A stretch of DNA of 64,000 nucleotides from Lottia gigantea (GCF_000327385.1 NW_008708846.1:1711450-1775449), one strand, 5' to 3'; counted from the stretch's first letter, positions 11,715 to 24,306 are shown. Notes: generated by a model not told the origin, from the sequence alone. Translations and numbers: made by a program.

Positions 11715-11884
11715 ATATATAGACACAGCTTTATGGAACAATAAGCTTACATAATACATATTGTATATATAGTTGCCCATCACTTCTTATCATTATGTGC
11801 CTGAGGACGACGGGGGAAACACGTCGAAACGTTGCATAAAACTTTAACCAGTGATTGTTGTTCCATAAAGCTATGTCTATATAT
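11715..11884. mobile_element. Foldback MITE with 26-bp arms upstream of the TSNAXIP1-like gene
   Basis: Arms ATATATAGACACAGCTTTAT+GGAACA (11715-11740) and their inverted match (11859-11884) flank 118 bases. The loop contains CTGAGGACGACGG and GTCGAAACG. It begins about 95 bases upstream of the gene's ATG, so it lies in its 5' UTR or promoter region. Confidence 0.75.
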
Positions 11885-13089
11885 ATATTTTATAGAGTCA
11901 ACATCCATATTTGATATAAACTTAAATCCTGTATGATATATTTAAGGAATGAATGTGGATCTTGTTATCGTTATGGGGAAATAAACGCTGGTTTATCATG
12001 TGACAAGACAAATGACCCGGTGACGAGGGTCATGTACGTATGGATCGAAGTCGTAATAAACCAATTTTAATTATTTTGTAGAATATCTGAGACATATAAA
12101 AAAAATTCTGTTTTTTTAACTTTGACGAAATTCGGTGTTGAATCCTTATATGCACGAAAATAGGTTACACCACTGTACTTGAATTATATTGTTACTCAGA
12201 GTCAAGAGTGTTACATTGGATTGACCGAGTTTGAAAATTTTATTTTTATGTTCAGTTCTACTACTTCAAAATTCTATTTAAATTAATTATGAGATGATAG
12301 AAAAAAGAAATTTGAGCACACTGTGTTAGGGCAAACTGTGTTTTGTGGTAGAAAGAATTAAAATAAAATAAGCTTATAAAAATTGTACCTTAACCAACCC
12401 TGACAGCTTTATCCAGTCGGATGATTATGAGGGGATCAAGCAAAAACATTTGATTTCAAACATTTTTGACACATTCTCATTGAAACAAAAGCCTAATTTA
12501 CAGAACATCATTCCAAAACACAAAACGTAAATAAACTTTGGACAGCCATATTGTTATTAATATCAGTTGCCATAGCACCACGAGAAGAGTTATGAAGGGG
12601 GAGTAATTCTTCACATGATTGACGGTCGGTGAATATACTCTTGCTAATGTACCTGGCAAGCAGAATTTTATAGTTAAAATTGATTATAAGATTTGTGTTT
12701 CATAAATGATAGATCAACGCCATGCGATTTATTTGCAACGTCGAGTAAAGTGTCATATTATTATACGTCAGTACTTTGAAACTTTGTATCAGGTCTATGG
12801 CATTTTTTCTTTTATTCTTTTCTACATTCGGTTAAATCATAAAACTATAGGCCTATATACTTGGCCTATAGGGCTTACTATATTACAGTTCTATGGTTAG
12901 ATCATGCACTTTTGTTTTCTTTCATATATTTAATTGTGGTATTCATTAAACTATTTTATTATTAAATTATCATATATATTAGTATGCTAATTCATTTATT
13001 TATTCATTCATATATTCATTTAGGCCTAGGTTTTCTGTACATTGTAGGCCTAATTGGTGACGGATAAGCTTAAGCCTCGGCTTGTTTCC
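11885..13089. other. Upstream region of the TSNAXIP1-like gene, no gene seen
   Basis: AT-rich. Contains a small perfect hairpin ATGACCCGGTGACGAGGGTCAT near 12011. No repeats or coding exons recognised. Confidence 0.4.
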
Positions 13090-13716
13090 GAAACCTTATT
13101 TTTATACACCCACATGAATATGTGGTCGTATATTGTCGTCGCTCCTGTCCGTCGGTCCGTCCGTCAACATTTATCGTGAGAACTATAGAGACTAGTTTTC
13201 ATCTGATTTTGATGTGATGCTTTAGATTGATAAGATCTCGGTCAAGTTCGAATTTGACGTATTTTCGATGAACGGTTTTTGAGTTATTGCCCTTGACTTT
13301 GTTAAAACGCGTCAAAATTTGTGAGCAGGATTGACGCTACAGTTTTCAACCGACCTGATGAAACTTGGTATGATCATTGGAATTAATAAGATCTCGGACA
13401 AGTTCTAACTTGACGCATTTTCGATGAATGGTTTGCGAGTTATTGCCCTTGACTTTGTTAACACGCGTCAAAAGTTGTTTTTTGCCCTTGATTAGACATG
13501 TTTGATTTAATTGTTTGTTGTATTTGGGTTATTGATATTGATTTTAAAATTTTTTGTGGAATTACTCAGCATAAATAACTGGCATATATATGTAATTGAA
13601 TTCACACTAATAAAATTTCTTCAATATAAGAAAATTCATACTCACTAAAGACTTTTTTATCATTTCTGACAGCTGCCAGTGGGCGTATGTTACATTGCCT
13701 CGCAAGCTATCTTTAC
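13090..13716 (+). repeat. GTCC-rich dispersed element, ends A and B both present
   Basis: End A (TTTTTATACACCCACATGAA) at 13093, CGTCGGTCCGTCCGTC tract, two body units with GAGTTATTGCCCTTGACTTT, then AT-rich sequence. End B follows: ATCATTTCTGACAGCTGCCA, GTGGGCGTATGTTACATTGC and CTCGCAAGCTATCTTT. This copy shows the asymmetric layout of the family most clearly. Confidence 0.78.
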
Positions 13717-14004
13717 TTATAAAAATTATATGTAGGCTATAGAAGAAATAAAATTATATTTCAATCAAACTTAATATTACTAATGTGTGTTTTAGACCAT
13801 ACTCTATTGTCTATTTTGAAGATGATATCTCAATTCATGTAACAATAATCGGTAGGCCAAATAATTCTACGTATGCCTACCCTACCCAACCAAAAAAAAA
13901 AACCTGAAGAGTATAGACTACATTATTTCATTTAGGCCTGAAGAATTTTTACAATACAGCCTCATAGGCCAACAGCATTAGTTATGAAATGAAATAGAAT
14001 TTTA

Positions 14005-14963
14005 CGGGTCTTTTTTCTTATTTTTCTATCCTATTCTGATTTCAACCAAGCCTGTACGATTGTTCTCTCAAAACTGAAAGAGCGTGGGTACTCTAAACGA
14101 TTTTTACGAAACATAAAAAATTCCACCTTAGCACAGATAGCAGCTAAAAACAGACTTTATGCCGAAGTACCTCCAGGTTTAAGAAGTGCTCCATGTTTGT
14201 CCAGTAGATGCAAAACATGTCCCTTTATATCAGAAACTCATTATTTTGTAAGCAACTCTACGAATAAAAGGTACCCGATCCAGGAACATCTAACATGTGA
14301 ACATTCGAATGTAATATATTTAATTTCATGCAAGAAATGCCCCAAACAATATGTAGGAGAAACTAAGAATAATTTACGAACTCGTTTTAATGCTCATAGG
14401 TCAGACATCAAATTAAAGAAAGACAAGCCTGTTTCTAATCATTTCAACCTCGACGACCATTCAATAGACGATCTCACCCTAATCCCAATTGAGCGTATAG
14501 AAATTGACTTGCCCGAAGATGAAACTACCAAATTCCGTCAATCTAGGGAAGCCCATTGGATTGAGACATTGAATACAGCAAGACCTATAGGACTAAATAT
14601 TCATCATAATGTAGGCATAGCACCCTTCGTTGTCCCGTTTAATACAACCAGCAATCGAGCAAGCAAGATAGTTCATGCCCACTATAAGAGCCTTCAAGAG
14701 AAATTCCCCCATGTCTATAAGCAGAAAATGATAGTTGCATATTCAAAAAATAAGAACTTAAATGATAATATTGTTCATAGTAAACTAAAAACAATCAGTA
14801 CATGACAGATACTATACATGGGCGAGTTATTTCTTCTAATTTCAGATCAGAATAAGAACAGAAGAAAACCCAATATCAAGACCCTTAATCCTAATTTCTA
14901 AATAAAGTGTCTGCTCCACCCTAGGCCTGTACATTTGGGAGAATCAAACCCTCCCTTCCCCGA
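14005..14963 (+). mobile_element. Penelope-like element, 3' part with GIY-YIG endonuclease (copy 1)
   Basis: A reading frame from about 14038 to 14805 (stop TGA) encodes the C-terminal linker and GIY-YIG endonuclease of a Penelope-like retroelement. It has a Cys cluster (CLSSRCKTCPFI), HLTCEHSNVIYLISC, KKCPKQYVGETKNNLRTRFN and AHRSDIK, and ends KLKTIST. NVIYLISC plus QYVGET form the GIY-YIG core, Arg and His of RTRFNAH follow, and EAHWIETL supplies the downstream Glu. The reverse transcriptase is absent, as in typical 5'-truncated copies. The 3' tail contains TTCTAATTTCAG|ATCAG, which looks like a retained intron acceptor, and ends with CCCTCCCTTCCCCGAA at 14963, directly against the BEL/Pao fossil. 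It is nearly identical to the copy at 24873, so it is young. Confidence 0.85.
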
Positions 14964-17900
14964 ATTTTAATTACAGGACAAACAATTTTGGGTAGTTGAA
15001 TTCTGCGTCAGGTTCTAAGTTTTCTTGCAAGTCTGTAGGCCATTCAGATTCTGGTAATCGTAGGAATGAGGGACCATGCATCCATCTCTCCTTAAGTTGA
15101 TCTACAGTTATTCTTCTGCTCAAATCATCAGCAGGATTAAGCTCAGTGGATACATATCTAAATTTATCAGGACCCCATGTAGATTGAATCTCTGCTACAC
15201 GTAATCCCACAAAAGGCTTCAAGATTGCAGAACGTAACCAAAATAATACCACCTGAGAATCGGACCATAGTACTAGTCTTGAAGGTTTGGTTTCCAGTGC
15301 ATCATAGATGGTTCTAGCCAGTCTTGAGGAAATCAATGCTGCCATCAACTCCAATCTGGGTATGGTAGTTTGACGAAGTGGGCAACTCTTGCCTTGGCCG
15401 ACACTAATCTTACTTCTGATGATCTTGGTGTATTCCATAGTAGATAAGCCATTCCTCCATAAGCTTTACCACTTCCATCTCCAAAGAAGTGTAATTCAGG
15501 TTTTCCAATAGCATCTTTAGGTCTTAGACATCTAATTCCTGCCAATTTGTTAAGATCAGAAAATAAGTCGTACCATGTTGGATGAAATTCTTGAGGTAGT
15601 GGGTCGTCCCAATCTAGTGCTAATCTCCATACATCTTGTAGGGCAATCCTAGCTCTTACGGTTACTCCTGACGCTAACCCTAGTGGGTCGTAGAACATAG
15701 CTACCTTTGACAAGACAGTTCTCTTCGTTAGGTTCTCAACTGTTATATCTTTAACAGGAAATTTTATGATGTCTGGCTCTGGATCCCATCCAATTCCTAA
15801 AGTACTGGTACTTGTATCTCCGTCAGATTTAAATTCAATGGTATTTGAAGCTTTAATATTTACATCTTCTATAAATGATGATCCCTTCAATCGCTGACGC
15901 ACGTTTTCATCTGAACAGAACCATTGCTTGACTTTGAAACTTCCGATGTTGAGGACAGTTTCTAGCTGGTTAATGCAATCCATTGCTTCATCTGCTGTGT
16001 AACAAGATCTTATTAGGTCATCCATGTTGCGATCTCTTTCTAGAATCTTGGCTGCTTCTGGATATAAATCTTTTTTCTCCGCAGCGATCTGTAAAAGGAC
16101 ATAGCTTGCCATGGCTGGTGAAGGTTTGTCCCCAAAGGCTACACGTAAAAGTCTGTAAAGAAATCTATGGACTTGGGTGTCTCTTTCCTATAATAAAATT
16201 TGAAGGAACATTTTGGAAATGTCTCCCATGATTGCTACTGTGTTCTCTCGAAAGTGTATCAAAACCTCTAGTAAATTCCCAATGAGGCATGGTCCTTTAC
16301 AAAGGAATGAATTCAATGATGTTCCATTTACCAATACTGCAGGATCAAAGACGACTCTTAGAGGTGTACTCTGTTTCTCTGGTCTATATATACCATGGTG
16401 AGGCAAATAGTAAACAGGCTGATCTTCACGACATACGTCCTTTGGTTTGACTTCTGTTGCCCAACCGTTTGCTCATAGTCGTTGATGACTTTGTTGTAGA
16501 GATCTGCTTTCACTGGATCTTTTAGTAGACTTCTCTCTAATGACTTTAATCTTCTTTCTGCAACCAGATAATTATTTGGTAATAATGACGGGTCTTTCAT
16601 GGTAGGCCTATGGAATATCTATCTCCTTCTCGTTTGCAAGTTTCTTCAAAAACCTTCATGGTTAGTTTGTCTTCTAATGATAGAGCTTTTACTGGACATG
16701 AACAGTCTGGTGCTTGAATTCCAATAGTTTCCAGTTCATAAAATTTCTGTAAGTCTCTTTTCTCTACAAAACTAACAGAACAAAGTTGTGCTACTCTCAA
16801 ACTGCTATCTGGACCAATGACGTACCATCCGAGTTTAGTTTTTCTTGCTAGTGGTTCGTATGGTAAGCCTTGCCGAATTTCTTCATCTGCGTGTATATGA
16901 CTATAATGTACTCCAAGAACAAGTTCTACAGGTCCACCTTTGTGTTTAAAATCATCAACAATGTCTGTAAGATGTGGAAAGGATTTAAGCCATTTTCTAT
17001 TCAAGTTGGGGACATCTATTACCGTTGTGTCTAACTCGTGGGCTTCTATTGTGTATTCTTCGGCTCCATTCATAGCAAAAATTTTAAATTTCACTCTTCT
17101 ACTATCTTTTTGGTGAACTTGCTTTCCTCCAACTACGGCCAAATCTATTCTCTCTTTAGCTCCTTGTAAATTAAGCTCTTGAGCAAATGCCTTGCGTATA
17201 ATTGTTGTTCCTGCTCCACTGTCTATTAACACATTTCCCCAGACGTAGCGTACACCAGATGGCCGGAACTTGGCACGTAGTACATGTAGTATTCCAGCCT
17301 TGTCAGAGTTGAAACGCTGCTTGCTGTTGGTGGGTCCGTGTGAAGGAGTGTGTTGTGTAATCTAACACAGCCATTTTTGCCACAGGCTCTCTTTCTTCGA
17401 TGATGTGAACTTAGCCAAGCAACTAAAACAAAGCCTTAGTTCTTTAATCTTGTTGAGTTTGTCATCATAAGGAAGATCGTTGAACAATCGTAAATTCTAT
17501 GGTTCTCGTCACAAACTGGACATGTAGATGGTCTTTGCTCAAACTTTCTTTGCGTAGAATTTACAGACTTCGGTACCTTCGTATTGAACGTCGCCGTTGA
17601 CTTTTGGATATCTCGGCAATCTGGATCGAACATCGCCTTAACATGTCTTCTAATAAAGCTATTGATATGTTCAATATTTGGAGTCTCATCCTTTTCTCTA
17701 ATACTTGTGGCACAGGACAATCAAATTGCCAGGCAATCTCTTCACTATCATTCTCAGGTTATCAGTTGCATTAATATCAGCGTCATACCTTATCAATTTT
17801 AGTGTAGCTATACAGTTGACGATGTCCGTTCACAGGTCTCTCAGTTTACTTCTTTCAATGATTGTGATTTTACTCCCTTTGGTCAATTTATTGATCCATT

Positions 17901-19010
17901 TCCTAGATATTTTGCATCTCTGACCAAATTCTTGCTTTATGGATTTCAGTGCTGTAGCGTACACGATTCCTTGGTTACCCATTCCAGATAGTAGATGAGC
18001 AGCTTCTCCCTCCAGATGCATTTTCAACTGTGTCATTCTCATGTCATCCTTCAGATGTTGTTTATCATGAATATTTAATTTGAATTTCTCTATAAAGTCA
18101 ACGTAGAGTAGAGCGTCGCCGTTGAACTTTGGTATCTGTACTGCAGGTATATCTCTCGCAGCCTCTAATTTGAATAATGCTTCCGCTACAGACATCTCTT
18201 TAAACTCATTGGATAAACTGGTTTCATTAAACTCTTCCAACTTATCTATCCAATCATCAACTGCTACTATACGATGATTATTATTGTCAGATGGCATGAC
18301 GAGAGTATTGGTAATTGCATTGGTAGATGATGGTAGCACTTCACTTGGTGTACGTATTGAACCAGATTCCGCAGTTGATAAGCTTACTATATCGTCACTG
18401 TGTTCATTACTCGTTGATGGAGCGATACCATTTATCCTTCCATTCGTTGAAGACTCTGTAACTGTGTCCTGATTCTGTTGTTGCTGTTGTGGTGCATTTA
18501 TATAATCTTCGACATATTCTTCTATATCATACAATGTCGTCATCAAATCATCGTCCCATTGATCCAATCTTTCTTCTTCAGATTCACTGACTAATCCGTA
18601 CAATGCTTTATTACATTCGCTAGCCAATATACAGTCTTGTTTGATATCATCCAATTCTTTCTGAACTCTTCGTGCTTTAATATTTCCACTCTCAATAGAA
18701 TCTGTGATTCTATTTATAGCACGAGTTATTCTCCCCTTCAGTATCTTCCTATTCTGCTTCCTCTCTCAAAGATCTGCTGGGTCGCTTGTTTGCTGAACAA
18801 CCTTACGATTTTGGGTAGGTAGGTCGGCAACAGCTTCTATCACTCCTTTGTCCACCAAATTAATCTATAGTTATTAAAAATTTCTTCTCTTCTGCAGTAG
18901 AATTTCTCCAGAAATTAAACTTGGTCTCTCCTAATGTATGTCTTCTACTACAGAATGTTGTCTAACTGGATCAGTTGAAAACTCTTCAGAAAAATTATGG
19001 TAGGGAAGGG
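14964..19010 (-). mobile_element. BEL/Pao LTR retroelement fossil (gag and pol, broken, no integrase seen)
   Basis: This is an old LTR retroelement of the BEL/Pao superfamily read on the minus strand. Parts in element order: gag about 18660-17430, ending in a zinc-knuckle-like CPVCDENHRIYDC; aspartic protease about 17230-17100 (LIDSGAGTTII); reverse transcriptase region about 16600-15600; RNase H-like and connection region about 15500-14970, with LWSDSQVVLFWL and ELNPADDLSRRI, typical BEL/Pao signatures. Integrase and the downstream LTR are not seen; the element ends where the Penelope copy abuts. A leader or 5' LTR may occupy 18840-19640, but no terminal repeat pair could be matched. It is broken, with several disabling changes, and is best treated as a fossil. 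Confidence 0.85.
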
Positions 19011-19649
19011 GTGGTGTCAAGACAAATTTCCAATAATACAGTTTATTAGTTTACGTATGTACTAATTCGAACTATGTATTCTGAAATGTATAAAGAATAA
19101 AAGCATAAGTACAACTCTTCAACCTTTACGTGAGATAATAAATGTAGTTACTTCCCTTAGATTTCTTAAGGCTACTGACTAATATTGTATGGGACATAAC
19201 TCCTGCTTTAACGGGCACCATTAAATGTAGTTATCTCCCTTTATACAGTGAACCTATCAAATCTGACCGTTACCTAACAAAGCATTCACGTAAACGCAAA
19301 ACTATATAATTACAATTAATAATGAAAAGAAGGGTTGGAGAACACGCAACAAACTTTCGACTCGATAAGTTGCTCTACATCGCGATATTCTAAGACAAAT
19401 ACAAAAAAGAACGTATGCATAATATAAACGACCGTTATAAAGCTAATCTTAAAAGTATCTGAAGAGTTTTGTCCAAAGCCCCTAAATTAAGTTAATCATA
19501 ATAAAACAGGAAAGGTTTCTCAAAATGTTTCCATTTAAAATGGCGTGCTCGGAAACAAGGGCGAATAACTCTAGCAAGCACGTGGTCGCATTACAAATGC
19601 CTCAGACCACAACTTATGCAAATAAAAGTATCAGCTGAAATTCAAAACA

Positions 19650-20014
19650 GGCATAGCACCCTTGTTGTCCCGTTCAATACAACCAGCAATCGAGCAAGCA
19701 AGATAGTTCATACCCACTGCAAGAGCCTTCAAGAGACATTCCCCCATGTCTTTAAGCAGAAAATGATAGTTGCATATTCAAAAATAAGAACTTAAATGAT
19801 AATATTGTTCATAGTAAACTAAAAACAATCAGTACATAACAGATGCTATACTTCTCTTCTCTTTTATTTTCTCTACTTATTTTTTCTAATTTCAGATCAG
19901 AATAAGAACAGAAGAAAATCCAATATCAAGACCCTTAATCCTAATTTCTAAATAAAGTGTCTGCTCCACCCTAGGCCTGTACTTTTGAAAGAATCAAACC
20001 CTCCCTTCCCCGAA
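19650..20014 (+). mobile_element. Penelope-like element, truncated 3' tail (copy 2)
   Basis: A 5'-truncated copy of the same Penelope-like family begins within the sequence for IAPFVVPFNTTSNRASK and runs to the shared end CCCTCCCTTCCCCGAAAT. Compared with copy 1 it has small length differences in the coding part. It keeps the long pyrimidine tract TTTTTTCTAATTTCAG before ATCAGAATAAGAACAG. Same orientation as copy 1, on the far side of the BEL/Pao fossil. Confidence 0.8.
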
Positions 20015-20021
20015 ATCTCAT

Positions 20022-20150
20022 ATAACTGAGGTGTAAGTTGCGTTCGGTACTCATGGCCACTTTCATTTTTCTCAACCATACACAACTGGTGATCGCTATG
20101 GTGTGAGGGCACATTTTAGTGAGGTTATTATGAACTGTTAGCTCTGTGTT
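20022..20150 (-). repeat. GCCCTCACACCATAGCGATC dispersed repeat, copy 1
   Basis: Inverted copy with CTGGTGATCGCTATGGTGTG and AGTTGCGTTCGGTACTCATG. The same family recurs three times at 59.7-60.35 kb. It lies directly after Penelope-like copy 2. Confidence 0.65.
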
Positions 20151-21261
20151 TGTGAATCTCTGGCAGTGCAACTTTGAACTTGAATATTTACATATAATGT
20201 TATGTACATGTATGGAGACAGATGGAAACAGGGTTCTTCCTTACATCCACTTCTCTTGCTGTTTCTTTACTATTTCATCTGGTTTTTGTACATTGTATCG
20301 GATGATAATGTTAAAAGATCTGTATTTGATAGTTCGTCTTTCCATCGAGGATTGTGTAGACCTGAATCATGTCTTCTATTCAAGTGATAGAAGTCTTTCC
20401 GGTTATGTTATGTTTGGCGTTAGGTGTTTTGTACTGCTTCGCAACAATCGTTTTTTTGTGGTTGATTTATGCTTTGAATATTTTAAGTAAATAATATCAA
20501 AACTGCATATACACAACTAAATCAATGTGAGATACATAAACAGGAAATAAAACACGACATTAAAAGATACATTAAAATACCATTTCTGAACTATTCCACA
20601 TGGTGAAGTCTCCAGAAACGGATGATCAACGCACCTCTTTCAATGTTGGTTACTGCATAATTATGTAGGTTATGACGGATGAGCGATTTATTGCAAAAAC
20701 ATTTCTTTTGGGGCGATTCCAGCGTTACGTATGTTACATTTGTTAAGTTTTTTGCTAAGTCTTTCATTGATATTTATGTTTTGTCTTCAAACTATTTAAG
20801 TTATCATTTACTATAGTAGTAACATGCTACAAGTAAAAAAAAAGCTCTCACATTACAAGTTTGAGCTCTATGCAGCACTAAACATATATGTTATGTATGT
20901 TACGTATGTTACGCAGAAAAAAAGACTTTTTTAGACGGCAAAATAAGATTGCAAAAATCTGTGAATATCAGTTAAGGCAAAGCTCTTGATATTTAACCAT
21001 CGTATTGATATAGCTTCAGAAAAAACTGCCATGCTTGACAAAATACTTTGAGAATAATTGGAGCATCTCAAAGAAAAAAATGAATCGTTACGTATGTTAC
21101 AACAAAAAGTTACGTATTTCATATCTCTAATAAGCATTAAAACAGTTCTTAGTACAGTTTTAATATTCATAAACACTAAAATAAAATTTGGCACAAATAA
21201 AACAAATAAATTCATAATTCCCACCAGTCAATTTTTACTGCACTGGTGGAAATTAAAGATT
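20151..21261. other. AT-rich stretch with a recurring TTACGTATGTTAC motif
   Basis: The motif GTTACGTATGTTAC or a close form occurs near 20724, 20897, 21088 and 21108, and inverted near 25460. Open frames at 20146 and 20931 have no supporting splice sites or family match. Confidence 0.4.
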
Positions 21262-21799
21262 TTATTTACGGCAGTGGCTATTTACCACTGGCGTGGTAAG
21301 CGTGTTAAGTAAATAGCCATAGGCCTAAGTACCCTTATAGCTATTTACCACGGCGTGGTAAATAAAATTAGTCATGATTTGATATTCCTTTCGGCAAAAA
21401 TTGCTTAAAACTACCTAAATATTCAAAATAACGATTTTGAATTCAAAAACTCATCATGTTCATCAAAAATTCGTTTTTTGAAAAAAAATGTCATATTTGT
21501 TTATGAATACTTCTCAATTAAAACCTATCTAAAAAGTTCCGCGTTGTATAAAATTTAGTGTAAAATTCATTTGCTCTTTCGGCAATAGATCTTAATTACA
21601 AATTAGTCAAAATTTACTTTTAACCTTGTTATGAATTCGAAAGCAGGCTTATTACAAGTATATCTATTCAATATTAATTCAGGACTAATCTTACCCAAAT
21701 GATCGTAAGGGTATTTTGTTTGAGAATAATTTTTGAAAATAAATTCCTGCATTTTATGCAATTTGTCTTCTAATATTACTACCCTTTTTCAAGTAACTA

Positions 21800-21893
21800 C
21801 AGTGGCGTATTTAGAGAGTAGTGCCCTCTAAAAGCCAAAAAGGGGGCAAAGGTACCCCTCACTCCCGTCAATGAAATCTTGGCTACGCCACTG
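21800..21893. mobile_element. hAT-type MITE, 94 bp
   Basis: Terminal inverted repeats CAGTGGCGTA and TACGCCACTG enclose 94 bp. The 8-base flanks AGTAACTA (21792-21799) and AGTAAGTA (21894-21901) match at seven of eight, as expected for an hAT target-site duplication. Confidence 0.8.
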
Positions 21894-22244
21894 AGTAAGT
21901 AATGTATATTTCCACAAAAATTGTAATGTTGGATCCTGTCGGTGTTAAGGTGATTTGAGAATAAAAATCCCATAGAAGTAATGAAGTTAGAATTTTATAT
22001 TTATCTCAGTGCTGTTAAACGCGTTCACTCCTGTACATTTTCAAGAAAGTGGTAACATGGCCCACTTTTCAACTCGATTCATGCAGCATTGAACAATTTT
22101 ATTGCACCCAGGACAAATATAAGGGACAAAAATAAGGGACAGTTAAGCCAATTTTTTGGCTAAGCAAATCAACACAAGTGTTCACAGCTCATTGTCAAAA
22201 TTTGAGCCTTCATACTTACGTGTGTCCAGAATTATCCGTGTTTG

Positions 22245-23222
22245 GAACTAGTATATAGAAGAGATCAGTAATGATATAGATATTGACAATGTTTGACTGT
22301 AGGTTGTAGTAGAGGTTAGTAATGATACAGATATTGATACTGTTTGACTGTAGTATATAGTAGAGGTCAGTAATGATACATACATTGATAGTGTCTGACT
22401 GTAGTATGTAGTTAAGGTCAGTTATGATACAGATATTTATAGTGTTTGATTAGTATATAGTCAAAATCAGGAAAAATACAGATATTGATAGTATTTGACT
22501 GTAGTATGTTGTCTAGGTCAGTAATGATACAGATATTGATAGTGTTTGACTGTAGTACCGTATGTAGTAGAGTTTAGTAATGATACATATATTGATAGTT
22601 TTTGACTGGAGTATGTAGTAGAGGTCAGAAATGATACAGATATTGATAGTATTTGACGGTAGTATGTTGTCTAGGTCAGTAATGATGCAGATATTGATAC
22701 TCTTTGACTGTAATATGTAGACGAGGTCAGTAATGATACTGATATTGATAGTGTTTGACTGTAGTATGTAGTCGAGGCCAGTAATGATACTGATACTGAT
22801 ACTGATATTGATAGTGTTTGGCTGTAGTATGTAGTCGAGGCTAGTTGAGGCCATGAATGATACTGATACATATCTAGATAGTGTTTGACTGTAGTATGTA
22901 GTAGAGATCAGTAATAATAATACATATCTAGATAGTGTTTGAATGTAGTATGTAATAGAGATTAGTAATAATACAGATATTGAAAGTGTTTGACTGTAGT
23001 TTGTAGTAGAGGTCAGTAATGATACAGATATTGATAGTGATTAATTGTAATATGTAGTACAAGTTAATAATGATACAGATATTGATAGTGTTTGACTGTA
23101 GTATGTAGTAGAAGTAAGTAATGATACAGATGTAGATTAATACTACAAACACTATCAATATCATATGTATTATTACTAATCTGTACTACATACTACAGTC
23201 ATACGCTATCAATATCTGTATC
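22245..23222. repeat. Minisatellite, 51-bp unit, ending in inverted units
   Basis: About 17 copies of a 51-bp unit (with TAATGATACAGATATTGATA and GTGTTTGACTGTAGTATG). From about 23140 to 23222 the sequence switches to reverse-complement units (CACTATCAATATC, TACTACAGTCATACGCTATC), so the end can fold back. The array sits inside the inverted-arm element at 21.26-24.07 kb. Confidence 0.93.
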
Positions 23223-24306
23223 GTCCAAATCGTTAAGAATTGTGCCTTCTGGAGTATTTACAAGCTACAGACTGAACGCATTTCCATAACAATCAAAACA
23301 TTGTAAATCTTATGATTTTTCATTCATAATAATCACTCATATCAAATTAGATGCTCAGTAGGAAAACTTCGTTGTTTTCCTTGCAACAGCAGTCCAAATA
23401 TAGGAACAGTGTCGACAAATCCTACGATAATCATCCGCATTGAGTCTATTTCTGGCTTCAGTTTTTATGACTGTCGAGGTTCGCTTGGGTTCGTCGTGTT
23501 GAAGGGCACCAGAAATGCTGAAACTTTATACACCTCAGGGGATGAAAAGAAACCCACGCTGGGAACCAGGAATATATAGTATTATAGCTTGGAATTTAAA
23601 AATTCAATAAAGTCTGTCAAAAGTATAGCTTTAAAATGTATATATAAACGAATTGCTGCCGCATTCCTTATGGTTCACATCATATAGCTATTGTAGAAAT
23701 GTTTTGGACTGTGAAATTTAGCGTCCAAAATGCCCGAAAACCGCAGTCACCGATATTAAATATGCCGGATATTTTCCTTCGCTAGGGATATTAAAATGCT
23801 TAGTGAGCTAACAATGTGAAATGTGCACAATTTTTATATTTTTGCAACTTAAATTGTGTTTTTTTGAAATATTAAAAAATAATTGGATGAAATCCAACAA
23901 ATAGAAAAAAAAAACGTGGTAAAATCTAAATACCACGTTTTTTCTCCATAGACTAACATGGTAACATTGGCCTAATTTAACAAGTTACCACGCCGTGGTA
24001 TATAGCTGTAAGGGTATTTATGACTATTTACCACGCTTACCACGCCAGTGGTAAATAGTCACTGCCATTATTTACTGGCCATCCCAACATTTCTTAGTTC
24101 CTCAGTATTGCATAAAACTTTAGCCCAAAAGGACAAATCATAGGTAATATGGACTGCCTTATAAAATTAAAGTATAAAATGTTCCTGTATACCACTTTTG
24201 CATTGGTCTAAGGGTGTATCTTTTAACATAAAAACATTAGGGGGTCGAAAGGAGCAGAATTTTCAAAAACTGACATTAATCTCAGGGTGGGCTACCTTGA
24301 ACAAAG

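Larger units (their letters stand above)
21262..24074. mobile_element. Inverted-arm element with GTGGTAA palindromes, about 2.8 kb
   Basis: Left arm 21262-21362 and right arm 23985-24074 are reverse complements over about 90-100 bp. Each carries CTATTTACCACTGGCGTGGT, TACCCTTA and the near-perfect palindrome TTACCACGGCGTGGTAA. A further perfect hairpin with 13-base arms (AAAAAACGTGGTA) lies at 23911-23943 inside the right end. No coding frame is seen between the arms. The interior holds the 51-bp minisatellite, an hAT-type MITE and a GTCC-element fragment at about 23225-23300. The superfamily is not recognised. Confidence 0.7.

Noticed and set aside
22513-23164. Repetitive minus-strand frames with ISISIITDLYYILQS-type peptides
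   Set aside because: They are translations of the 51-bp minisatellite; its length is a multiple of three, so frames stay open by chance.
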